Shown here piece by piece: positions 26,564-35,114 of a DNA stretch of 64,000 nt; the stretch's first letter is position 1, and each line of letters starts with the position of its first letter. The notes under the pieces were generated by a model. The model was not told the DNA's origin and ran no database searches. It saw only the letters and a program-made list of their open reading frames with translations. This DNA is from Luteococcus sanguinis (GTDB lineage Bacteria > Actinomycetota > Actinomycetes > Propionibacteriales > Propionibacteriaceae): the NCBI RefSeq assembly GCF_039527675.1, contig NZ_BAAAKI010000024.1:1-64000 (forward strand). The letters are read 5' to 3'. The translations under genes were made by a program, and so were the position numbers.

Positions 26564-27154
26564 CTAGCCGTAGGTGTCGCGGGGTCCGCGACCGTCGCGC
26601 ACGGACCGGGGCCCGTGGTTCCAGCTGGGGGCATTGGGGCCGAGCACCTGGATGCGGGTGACGGTTCCCTCGCCCAGTTCCTTGTTCAGCTTGGCCACCA
26701 GCGAGGGCGCCAGGGTGCGCAGCGAGGTCGACCACACCGTGGCGTCGGTGCGGATGGTCAACACCGTGTCGGCATAGGCCTCGGGGTGGGAGTGCGCGGC
26801 ATTCGTCGGCCCGACCAGCGCAGGCCAGCGGTCCAGCAGCAGGCGCAGGCTGACCTCCTTGGCCCAGCCGCGGTCACGCATCAGGTGGTCGAGGGCGGCG
26901 CCGAGCAGTTGTGGGTCGCGGGCGTCGGGCCCCGAACCGGAGCGGACGTCCGGGTCGACCGGACGGCGCCGACGCTTCGGCTTCGCCCGCACGCCCCGGG
27001 GTGGGGGCAGCATCGACATCGTCCCGCGGGCGATCTGGCTGGCCAGGTCCAGCCCGAGCGGGTCGTGTGCGGCCGCGATCTCGCGCTCCTCCTCGGTGGG
27101 TTCGCTCGGTTCCTCGTCCCAGGTCGGCGGTTCGGCGTCCCAGGGCTCACTCAT
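26564..27154 (-). CDS. DciA-like DUF721 protein
   Basis: A 196-residue protein with a disordered, proline- and arginine-rich N-terminal half and a C-terminal DUF721 domain (GWAKEVSLRLLLDRWPALVG, DTVLTIRTDATVWSTSLRTLAPSLVAKLN, RIQVLGPN). DUF721 proteins of this locus are the DciA-type helicase operators that help load the replicative helicase DnaB in bacteria without DnaC. ATG 27154 overlaps the end of recF by 8 bases; a longer in-frame start inside recF is rejected because that leader is the recF repeat read in another frame. The position between recF and gyrB is conserved in Actinobacteria. Confidence 0.85.
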   Translation of the reverse strand: MSEPWDAEPPTWDEEPSEPTEEEREIAAAHDPLGLDLASQIARGTMSMLPPPRGVRAKPKRRRRPVDPDVRSGSGPDARDPQLLGAALDHLMRDRGWAKEVSLRLLLDRWPALVGPTNAAHSHPEAYADTVLTIRTDATVWSTSLRTLAPSLVAKLNKELGEGTVTRIQVLGPNAPSWNHGPRSVRDGRGPRDTYG

Positions 27155-28439
27155 CCACAGCCTCCGGACGCTCATCCACAGCCTCCGGACGCTTGTCCAC
27201 AGGCTGCGGCGCTGGTTTGGTTTCCTCGTCCTCGTCGGGATCTGGTTCCAGCGGTTCTCCGTCCACACCGGCAGGGACGACCGTCCCGGCCCGGACGCGG
27301 AAGCGACGCCCGGTCGGCTGACCGGTCTTGGGGTCGGTGGTCAGCAGCTCTGGCACGTCGGTGGGGACGGCCGCGGTCACCAGCACCTGGTCGGCCCCGC
27401 GAACCGACTCGGCCAGCCGCAACCGCCGGGTGGCGTCGAGCTCTGCGAAGACGTCGTCCAGTACCAGCACGGGTTCGATCCCGTCGGCGCGCAGCAGGTG
27501 GAAACTGCCCAGGCGCAAGGCCAGCGCCAGCGACCAGCACTCACCGTGGGAGGCATATCCCTTGGCGGGCAGCTCACCGATGAACAAGGTGGCGTCGTCG
27601 CGGTGCGGACCCACCAGCGAGACCCCGCGCACCAGTTCGTCCTTGCGACGATCGAGCATCGCCTCGCGCAACCGGCGCTCGAGGAACTCTCGTCCGGGTT
27701 CCTCCGCCGCGCCGGGGGTGATGTCCAGCGAGGTCTTGTACTCGGCGGTGGCGACATTGTTGGTCGGCGCGATGGACGCATAGGCCTCGCTGGCGCGTGG
27801 CATCAGCTCGGCCAGGGTGTCCAGGCGGGCGCTCAGCAACTCCGCGCCGACGCGCGCCAGGTGCTCGTCCCAGACCTCCAGGGTGATGAGATCAGACTCG
27901 TCCACGGACCGCGACCCCTTGCCAGCAAGTGACTTCAGCAGGGTGTTGCGTTGTTTGAGCACGCGGTCGTAGTCGCTCTTCACGCCGGCCATCCGGGGCC
28001 AGCGGGTGATCACGAGCTGGTCGAGGAAGGCGCGCCGGTCGGCCGGGTCGCCCTTGACGATCGCCAGATCCTCGGGGCTGAACACCACTGACCGCAGCAC
28101 CCCGCAGATCTCCCGCGCCCGCGGCAGCGCATTGCGGTTGATCCGGGCACGGTTGGCCTTGCCGGGGTTGACCTCGATCTCGAGCAGCAGCTTGCGGTCG
28201 TCCTCGACGGAGGCCTGCACCCGCCCCCGGACGATCGCCTGCCCTGCCCCGGCGCGCACCAGAGGCGCCTCGGAGGAGACGCGGTGCGATCCCATCGACG
28301 CCAGGTACTCCACGGCCTCGACGAGGTTGGTCTTTCCCTGCCCGTTCTGCCCGACGAAGATCGTCACGCCCGGCCCGATCGGCACCTCCGCGGACGCATA
28401 ACAGCGCCAGTCGACGAGGCTCAGGTGGGTGACGAACAC
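27147..28439 (-). CDS. recF: DNA replication and repair protein RecF
   Basis: A 430-residue SMC-like ATPase that helps load RecA at single-strand gaps with RecO and RecR. Walker A is VGQNGQGKTNLVEA near residue 30, the region LRSVVFSPEDLAIVKGDPADRRAFLD is typical, and Walker B is VLVLDDVFAELD, with SHGECWSLALAL-type signature motif just before. The start GTG at 28439 gives the canonical MFVTHLSLVDWRCY. The tail after about residue 385 is unusual: acidic and proline-rich, ending in a repeated RPEAVDE heptapeptide encoded by a 21-bp tandem repeat that contains DnaA-box-like sequences. Confidence 0.95.
   Translation of the reverse strand: MFVTHLSLVDWRCYASAEVPIGPGVTIFVGQNGQGKTNLVEAVEYLASMGSHRVSSEAPLVRAGAGQAIVRGRVQASVEDDRKLLLEIEVNPGKANRARINRNALPRAREICGVLRSVVFSPEDLAIVKGDPADRRAFLDQLVITRWPRMAGVKSDYDRVLKQRNTLLKSLAGKGSRSVDESDLITLEVWDEHLARVGAELLSARLDTLAELMPRASEAYASIAPTNNVATAEYKTSLDITPGAAEEPGREFLERRLREAMLDRRKDELVRGVSLVGPHRDDATLFIGELPAKGYASHGECWSLALALRLGSFHLLRADGIEPVLVLDDVFAELDATRRLRLAESVRGADQVLVTAAVPTDVPELLTTDPKTGQPTGRRFRVRAGTVVPAGVDGEPLEPDPDEDEETKPAPQPVDKRPEAVDERPEAVDE
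27151..27213. repeat. Three 21-bp tandem units with DnaA-box-like cores at the recF 3' end
   Basis: Units occupy 27151-27171, 27172-27192 and 27193-27213. The first two are identical and begin with TCATCCACA; the third is degenerate and begins with TTGTCCACA, an exact match to the high-GC DnaA-box variant. All three boxes have the same orientation at exactly two helical turns. The repeat encodes the end of RecF and overlaps the start of dciA. Confidence 0.75.
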
Positions 28440-28468
28440 GCAGGGAGTCTATGCGTGGACGCGCGGCA

Positions 28469-28490
28469 GCCCCCGGCATGCACCGGGGGC
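28469..28490. terminator. Hairpin between gnd and recF
   Basis: GCCCCCGG-CATGCA-CCGGGGGC, an 8-bp perfect stem in the 74-bp gap after the gnd stop. No T-run follows on the minus strand, so it may be a weak or factor-assisted terminator or an RNA-stabilising hairpin. Confidence 0.5.
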
Positions 28491-28513
28491 CGTCGGCCTG
28501 GACGGTTTGGCGA

Positions 28514-29518
28514 TCAGTGGTTCTCGGTGGTGGCGTTCGGGTCCTTCGCCTGGCCGATCGTCTTCATGTCGGAGTTGATGACGGGGTTGCCACCCTCGCC
28601 CGCACGGACCGGCTTGCCGGGGGTCTTGGCTGCGTGGCCGTCGGCAGCGGTGACCACGGCGTGGCCGCCGAACTCGTTGCGCATGGCCGCGATCATCTTC
28701 ATCGCCGGCTTGTCCTCCTGCTGGGAGACGAAGCGCGCGAACAGCGAGGCCGCGATGGTCGGCACCGGGACGCCGAGGTCGACGGCCGCGTTGACGGTCC
28801 AGCGACCCTCGCCGGAGTCCTCGGCGATGTCGTCGATGGCGTCCAGGTGCGGGTCCTTGTCCAGCGCGTCCACCATCAGGTCAAGCAGCCAGGAACGAAT
28901 GACCGTGCCTTCCTTCCAGCTCTTGAAGGTGGCCGGGACGTCGTTGATCATCTCGGCCTTCTCGAGCAGCTCCCAGCCCTCGGCGTAGGCCTGCATCAGC
29001 GCGTACTCGATGCCGTTGTGCACCATCTTCGCGAAGTGTCCGGCGCCGTGGTCACCGGCGTGGACGAAGCCGTACTCACCTTCGGGCTTCAGCGCGTCGA
29101 AGATGGGCTGGACTATCGCGACGGCCTCGGCGGGGCCGCCGACCATCAGCGCGTAGCCGTTCTGCAGACCCCAGATGCCGCCGGAGACACCGGCGTCCAG
29201 GAAGTTGATGCCCTTCTGCGCGAGCTGCGCGGCGTGGGGCTTGTCGTTGCTCCACTTGGAGTTGCCGCCGTCGATGACGACGTCACCGGCCTGCAGCAGG
29301 TCGCCCAGCTGCTCGATCGTGTCGTCCACGAACTTGATCGGGAGCATCACCCAGACGACCTTGGGGCTGTCGCCGAGCTGGTTGACCATGTCCTCCAGCG
29401 AGGACGCGTCCGAGACCTCGGGGTTGACGTCGTATCCGATCACGGTGTGGCCGGCGCGGCGGATGCGCTCGCGCATGTTGCCGCCCATCTTGCCCAGGCC
29501 GACGAGTCCGATCTGCAT
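28514..29518 (-). CDS. gnd: 6-phosphogluconate dehydrogenase, decarboxylating (short form)
   Basis: A 334-residue enzyme that oxidises 6-phosphogluconate to ribulose 5-phosphate and CO2, in the pentose phosphate pathway. The N-terminal Rossmann domain starts MQIGLVGLGKMGGNM, and its cofactor loop GYDVNPEV has an Asp after strand two and no Arg-Arg, which leans to NAD use. Active-site marks are DGGNSKW, LDAGVSGGIWG, GAGHFAKMVHNGIEY and the GEGRW segment. The length is that of the GndA/YqeC short type. It lies between dnaN and recF, as in many Actinobacteria. ATG 29518 has AAAGGG upstream. Confidence 0.93.
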   Translation of the reverse strand: MQIGLVGLGKMGGNMRERIRRAGHTVIGYDVNPEVSDASSLEDMVNQLGDSPKVVWVMLPIKFVDDTIEQLGDLLQAGDVVIDGGNSKWSNDKPHAAQLAQKGINFLDAGVSGGIWGLQNGYALMVGGPAEAVAIVQPIFDALKPEGEYGFVHAGDHGAGHFAKMVHNGIEYALMQAYAEGWELLEKAEMINDVPATFKSWKEGTVIRSWLLDLMVDALDKDPHLDAIDDIAEDSGEGRWTVNAAVDLGVPVPTIAASLFARFVSQQEDKPAMKMIAAMRNEFGGHAVVTAADGHAAKTPGKPVRAGEGGNPVINSDMKTIGQAKDPNATTENH

Positions 29519-29876
29519 GGTGGAGCCCTTTCATGGGGAGACCGCTGTACGTCAATGAGCGTATTGCGCCCCGGGGCAACGCGGCGCGCAGTTCGCCGCC
29601 CGCGCAACAGGGGGCCGGGTTACCGCTGGCAGCGCACTTTCAGCTCGTCCAGGCCCGCTACGAGGACGATGAAGTCCGCCGACCTCGACCCAGCACGGGA
29701 ATGGGCGGTGCAGGTGGCGCCTGTCCACCGCTGCTGGACTTCGATGCCGCCAGCGAGCTGATGAGCCCCTCGGACGTGGTGAGGACGGGGCGCTGCCCGC
29801 GGGCATCAGCAGCTCCCACGGGTGCAGCTGGGTGGATGATGGCCGCGTGCCTGACCGACTGGGTACCGTCAAGGTC
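29519..29876. other. Divergent intergenic region between gnd and ybaK-like gene
   Basis: 358 bp without an intact gene. It must hold promoters for gnd (minus) and the YbaK-like gene (plus), but no convincing -35/-10 pair stands out. The middle contains the possible gene remnant described at 29620-29805. Confidence 0.5.
29620..29805 (-). pseudogene. Possible C-terminal remnant of a decayed gene
   Basis: A 61-codon open stretch lacking any start codon near its head ends in a protein-like sequence, SADFIVLVAGLDELKVRCQR, before TAA at 29622-29620. The composition (hydrophobic strand then acidic-basic tail) looks more coding-like than the other frames here. The family is not recognised and no upstream part is found in another frame with confidence, so this could be chance in GC-rich DNA. 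Confidence 0.2.
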
Positions 29877-30410
29877 ATGGCAACCCCCGAAGGAAACCTG
29901 ACCTGGACCTCGCTCACCGATTCGCTGGATCTCGTCGCTGCCCCGGTGGCAGCGGCGGCCGCAAGGGTGCCGGGAGCGCGGGTGGCAAAGGTGGACCCGG
30001 CCCTGGCGGACACCGCCGCCTTCTGCGAGGCCTACGACGTCGCACCCGGGGCCAGCGCCAACTGCGTGGTCGTGGTCGGACGCCGGGGCGAGGACATCCG
30101 CTACGCCGCGGTGATGGTGCTGGCCGTCGACCGGGCCGACATCAACAAGACCGTCCGCAAGGCGCTCGACGTGCGCAAGCTCTCCTTCGCCGACCAGTCC
30201 GACGCGGAACAGCGCACCGGCATGACCCAGGGCGGGATCACACCCGTCGGGCTGCCGGACGACTGGACGATCCTGGTGGACGAGGCGGTCGTCGCCGCGG
30301 GTCCGGTGGTGATTGGCGGCGGTGTGCGGAGCAGCAAGCTGCTGGTGGACGGCGCCGAGCTGGCGGCGCTCCCGAATGCCCGGGTGATGGGCTTGGCCCT
30401 GCCTCGCTGA
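29877..30410 (+). CDS. YbaK/EbsC-family aminoacyl-tRNA deacylase
   Basis: A 177-residue protein of the YbaK/ProX clan, which hydrolyses mischarged tRNA such as Cys-tRNA-Pro. The central region NCVVVVGRRGEDIRYAAVMVLA, the conserved GMTQGGITPVGLP segment and the late VVIGGGVRS match the actinobacterial branch. The family lysine of the E. coli enzyme (K46) seems replaced by arginines in this motif (GRRG), so activity should not be assumed. ATG 29877 is preferred over a GTG 45 bases upstream, because it begins the conserved part; its ribosome binding site (AAGG) is close. It is a single gene. Confidence 0.8.
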   Translation: MATPEGNLTWTSLTDSLDLVAAPVAAAAARVPGARVAKVDPALADTAAFCEAYDVAPGASANCVVVVGRRGEDIRYAAVMVLAVDRADINKTVRKALDVRKLSFADQSDAEQRTGMTQGGITPVGLPDDWTILVDEAVVAAGPVVIGGGVRSSKLLVDGAELAALPNARVMGLALPR

Positions 30411-30421
30411 GGTCACGTCGA

Positions 30422-30472
30422 ATCATTGGGGAAACCCACCTACCACCAGTGGAACCGAGTTTCCCCAATGAT
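30422..30472. repeat. Long inverted repeat with 14-bp perfect arms
   Basis: ATCATTGGGGAAAC (30422-30435) and its exact complement (30459-30472) are separated by 23 bases, between the convergent YbaK and DUF779 genes. The large loop and lack of T-run are unlike the window's other terminators, but bidirectional termination remains possible. Confidence 0.7.
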
Positions 30473-30494
30473 GCAGGGCCGGCCCCTAATGGAT

Positions 30495-30979
30495 TCACAA
30501 GCCAGCTTCGCTCTCCCGCAACAGCCGCGAGCGGGTCAGGAAGCGCAGGCCCTCGGGTGACTCCAGGCTGAACCCGGACCCTCGCCCGGGCACCGCGTCG
30601 ATCGTCAGGTGGGTGTGGCTCCACGCCGGGAACTGCGCGCGCGAGATGTAGACCGGCACCGTCTCCGACAAGCCCGGGACGTGCACGTCACCCAGGTGGA
30701 CGTCCGCATCCCCAAGAATCAGGTCGCCCTGTGGATAACACATCGGCGCCGACCCATCGCAGCAGCCGCCGGACTGGTGGAAGATCACCGGTCCGTGCCG
30801 ATCGACCAGCCGGACGAGCAGATCCGCCGCCTCCTGGGTGAGCCCCACCCGGGAGGGCTCGGGGGCGGGCAACTCCGTCCACCAGGCTTCGGTGGACGGG
30901 CTGCACGCCTCCGGTGATCCCGCGACAGGCTCGGGGAGCGTTGAACTCGGTTCGGGGATCGTGCGTGGGTCGGGGTCCA

Positions 30980-30980
<1 letters not shown>
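30495..30980 (-). CDS. DUF779 domain-containing protein
   Basis: A 161-residue protein. After a Pro/Glu-rich N-terminal 40 residues, the DUF779 domain contains the hallmark IFHQSGGCCDGSAPMCYP, with paired cysteines that could bind a metal, then ILGDADVHLGDV, VYISRAQFPAWSHTHLTIDAVPGRGSGFSLE. DUF779 genes regularly accompany acetaldehyde/aldehyde dehydrogenases, and an accessory role for that enzyme is likely. ATG 30980 overlaps the dehydrogenase stop by one base (TGATG), so translation is coupled. Confidence 0.88.
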
Positions 30981-32503
<1,523 letters not shown>

Positions 32504-32547
32504 CGTTGACTCCATCGTCAGTGGCGGACGGGAGTGCACCACCCCCG

Positions 32548-32563
32548 TGTGAGCAATGTCACT
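32548..32563. promoter_or_regulatory. CRP/GlxR-type operator before the aldehyde dehydrogenase
   Basis: TGTGAGCAATGTCACT matches the TGTGA-N6-TCACA consensus at nine of ten positions. It is centred about 53 bp upstream of the start codon, a suitable position for carbon-source control by a CRP/GlxR-type protein. Confidence 0.55.
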
Positions 32564-32606
32564 CTAGGCGCGGTCCGAGCGACCCACAAGGAGGCTTCTG
32601 GCACCG

Positions 32607-32637
32607 AAAAGGTCCCGCCCCACAATGGGACGAGACC
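32607..32637 (-). terminator. Rho-independent terminator of dnaN
   Basis: Read on the minus strand, a 12-bp stem (GGTCTCGTCCCA with TGGGGCGGGACC, two G-U pairs) closes a 3-base loop and is followed by TTTT. It ends the dnaN message, so dnaN and the downstream aldehyde dehydrogenase are separate transcripts. Confidence 0.85.
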
Positions 32638-32681
32638 TCGGGCCCCTCGACAAGCTCGGGATCGTGATGGGGATCGTGCGA

Positions 32682-33842
32682 TCAGTTGGGCAGGCGCATC
32701 AGCATGATGACGTGCTTGTAGTCGGGCAACGGCTCCGCGTCCAGGTCGGCCAGGCCCGTCACCAGGCAGGGCTTGCCGTTGGCGGTGAACGAGAAGTGCG
32801 CGTAGGGGGCATCGATCGCGCTCAGGGCGTCCGAGAGGTAGTGCGGGTTGAAGCCGGCCGCGGTGATCGTCGGCTCCCCGCCAGCGTGGTTCTCGATCAC
32901 GGCCTCGATGGCCTCGGTGCCCTGCGCCTGGTCGCCCGTGGCGGCCGAGAGCACGACGTCGTTCTCGTTGATCTGCATCCGCAGCGGGGTGTTGCGCTCG
33001 GCCACCAGCGCGATGCGCTTCAGGGAGGCAACCAAGTCGGCCGTGTTCACGCGCACCGAGACATTCGGCTGGATCGCCATCAGGTGACGCACCTTGGGGA
33101 ACTCACCGTCCAGCAGGCGGGTGGTGATCTGGCGGGTGCCGCCGGTGCCCTCTCCCTCGAAGCCCATCAGGCCGTCGCCGGCGGTGGCATTCGACAGGCT
33201 CATCGTCACGTTCTCGCCCGAGACCATCGACTTGCTGGTCTCCGCGAGCACCTTCGCCGGCACCAGCGCGGCGCCCTGGGCCTGGGAGTTGGCGGGCTTC
33301 CAGGGCAGCTCCTTGAGCGCCATCCGGTAGCGGTCGGTGGCCAGCAGCGAGAGGGTCTCGCCCTCGATCTCGACGCGCACGCCGGTGAACACGGGCAGCA
33401 GCTCGTCACGTCCGGCCGCGACGACGACCTGGCTGACGGCCTTCGCGAAGTCCTCCGAGGTCACGACGCCGGTGGCGGCGGGCATGTCGGGCAGGTTCGG
33501 GTAGTCCGCGACCGGCAGCGTCTGCAGGGTGAAGCGGGCAGATCCACAGACCAGCTCCATCTTCGACTCGTCGCTGGTCAGCTCCACCGGACGCGAGGGG
33601 AGCGAGCGCGCGATGTCGGCGAGCAGGCGGCCCGACACCAGCGCCTCACCCTGTTCCATCACCTCGGCCTTGACGTGGATCTGGGCGGAGGTCTCGTAGT
33701 CGAAGCTCGACAGTGTGACGCCCTGGGCGTCGGCCTTGATCAGCAGGCCGGCCAGGATCGGGACGCTCGGGCGGGTGGGCAGGCTGCGCGCAGCCCAGGC
33801 AACGGCCTCGGCCATCACGTCGCGGTCCAGGCGAATCTTCAC
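32682..33842 (-). CDS. dnaN: DNA polymerase III sliding clamp (beta subunit)
   Basis: A 386-residue ring-forming processivity clamp. It begins with MKIRLDRDVMAEAVAWAARSLPTRPSVPILAGLL, has the characteristic LATDRYRMAL segment in domain two, and ends in VIMLMRLPN, a form of the canonical C-terminal MPM(R/L)L pocket end. Three clamp domains of about 125 residues each are accounted for. GTG 33842 has GAAGGGG upstream. It is separated from dnaA by a TetR gene and a DnaA-box cluster, and from recF by six genes' worth of DNA, unlike the usual compact dnaA-dnaN-recF order. Confidence 0.97.
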   Translation of the reverse strand: MKIRLDRDVMAEAVAWAARSLPTRPSVPILAGLLIKADAQGVTLSSFDYETSAQIHVKAEVMEQGEALVSGRLLADIARSLPSRPVELTSDESKMELVCGSARFTLQTLPVADYPNLPDMPAATGVVTSEDFAKAVSQVVVAAGRDELLPVFTGVRVEIEGETLSLLATDRYRMALKELPWKPANSQAQGAALVPAKVLAETSKSMVSGENVTMSLSNATAGDGLMGFEGEGTGGTRQITTRLLDGEFPKVRHLMAIQPNVSVRVNTADLVASLKRIALVAERNTPLRMQINENDVVLSAATGDQAQGTEAIEAVIENHAGGEPTITAAGFNPHYLSDALSAIDAPYAHFSFTANGKPCLVTGLADLDAEPLPDYKHVIMLMRLPN

Positions 33843-34451
33843 GGCGTCCCCTTCACAGGTCTCGTCGTCGACGGGTGAATCGCACCATTTGGGCTGGTCC
33901 GGGAGGTGTCGACGATCGCGCTGGCATCATATTGCACCCAGTGGCAGGGCCACCATCGTCGGACGACAAGTCTGCAGCCTCGGGTGAGGGTGACGGTGGG
34001 TCGTTGGCGTCCTGTCCTGGCGCTTCCCATCGACCCTTTTCCACACTGGGGAGGGCGCCTGACTTTGAAGAGCATTCATATGTATGTCACTTCTTCATCG
34101 TCTTCACTTCTGTGGGTTCTGTGGAGAACCGGCATCTGCGCTGGTCAGCGGCATGTTGGCCCTTGGGACAGGCTGTGGACGTCGTCCACAGGCATCGATG
34201 CGGGCTGTGGATGGAGCAGAGGGTCGGCATGGTCTTCCCACAGCCCGTCCCCAGCCCGCCGTCCACCGTCCACGGCTGTCCACAGCTGGAAGACCTGTCA
34301 TCCACAGGCCCCGGACGGCTGCCGATGGCGTCCGCAAGGGGGAAGTTCGGTGCCTTCGCCACCCCGCCGCGCGTGATGAGCGTGTGGTTCGGCGACGGCG
34401 TCGTGAATACTGGACGCTGATCGGGGGCCCCGACCCAGATGGAGGTGTGCT
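33843..34451. other. Origin-side intergenic region between dnaN and tetR
   Basis: 609 bp without a gene. It holds the dnaN promoter on the minus strand, a relatively AT-rich stretch at about 34065-34110 that could serve as unwinding element, the DnaA-box cluster 34111-34306, and the tetR promoter near 34405 (GAATACT is a possible -10). In Streptomyces and Mycobacterium the functional origin is in the dnaA-dnaN spacer. Confidence 0.7.
34111..34306. other. oriC: Candidate oriC: DnaA-box cluster
   Basis: Near-matches to TTATCCACA/TTGTCCACA include TGTGGAGAA (34120-34128), TGTGGACGT (34174-34182), TCGTCCACA (34182-34190), TGTGGATGG (34206-34214), CTGTCCACA (34276-34284) and TCATCCACA (34298-34306). 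34173-34191 is a palindrome of two facing boxes. All differ from the consensus by one or two bases, as is common in high-GC origins. Position between dnaA and dnaN supports origin function. Confidence 0.7.
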
Positions 34452-35075
34452 GTGACGCACGAGCTGAGCCCGAAGGGCGACCGGCGCCGGACGCAGATCA
34501 TGGACGCAGCGGTGAAACTGTTCGGTGAGGTGGGTTACCGCAGCACCTCCCTGCGCGACATCGCGACCCGCGTCGGCATCACGCACCCGGGCCTGCTGTA
34601 CCACTTCAACTCCAAGGAAGACCTGCTGCTGGCGGTCCTCGCGCGGCGGGACGAGGAGGACCTCGTCCGCTTCAGCATGATCGGGCTGCCACCGGCGACC
34701 GGACTGGGTCGGCTGCTCGACCTGATCGCGGCCAATGCTGAGCGTCGGACCATCGTCGAGCTGTTCACCCAGCTCTCGGCCGAGGCGACCGATCCGGGCC
34801 ATCCGGCGCACGACCACTTCACCCGCCGTCACCGCGACGTGGTGGCCGGCCTCACCCACAACCTCGAGGAGATCGGACGCGAGGGCCACCTGCGCGAGGG
34901 CATCGACCCCGGCTGCGCGGCCCGTCGTCTGGTGGCGCTGATGGACGGCCTGCAGGTGCAGTGGCTCTACGACCCGAGCGTGGACATGCACACGGTCTTC
35001 GCGCGCGCCCTGGATGACATGCTGACGGTGCCGCTGGCGGACCTGGTGCTGAGCGAGTCCACCAGGGTAGCCTGA
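34452..35075 (+). CDS. TetR/AcrR-family transcriptional regulator
   Basis: A 207-residue repressor-type protein. The N-terminal HTH reads RRRTQIMDAAVKLFGEVGYRSTSLRDIATRVGITHPGLLYHFNSKEDLL; the remaining 140 residues are the helical ligand/dimer domain. GTG 34452 has GGAGG 4 bases upstream. It lies between dnaA (convergent, 39 bp apart) and the DnaA-box cluster, divergent from dnaN. The target is unknown; possible neighbours to regulate are itself or dnaN through the shared spacer, but no operator palindrome is obvious. Confidence 0.88.
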   Translation: MTHELSPKGDRRRTQIMDAAVKLFGEVGYRSTSLRDIATRVGITHPGLLYHFNSKEDLLLAVLARRDEEDLVRFSMIGLPPATGLGRLLDLIAANAERRTIVELFTQLSAEATDPGHPAHDHFTRRHRDVVAGLTHNLEEIGREGHLREGIDPGCAARRLVALMDGLQVQWLYDPSVDMHTVFARALDDMLTVPLADLVLSESTRVA

Positions 35076-35114
35076 ACCGGCCGCTCCCGGGGCGCGCGAC
35101 CCGCTGGGTTCAGG

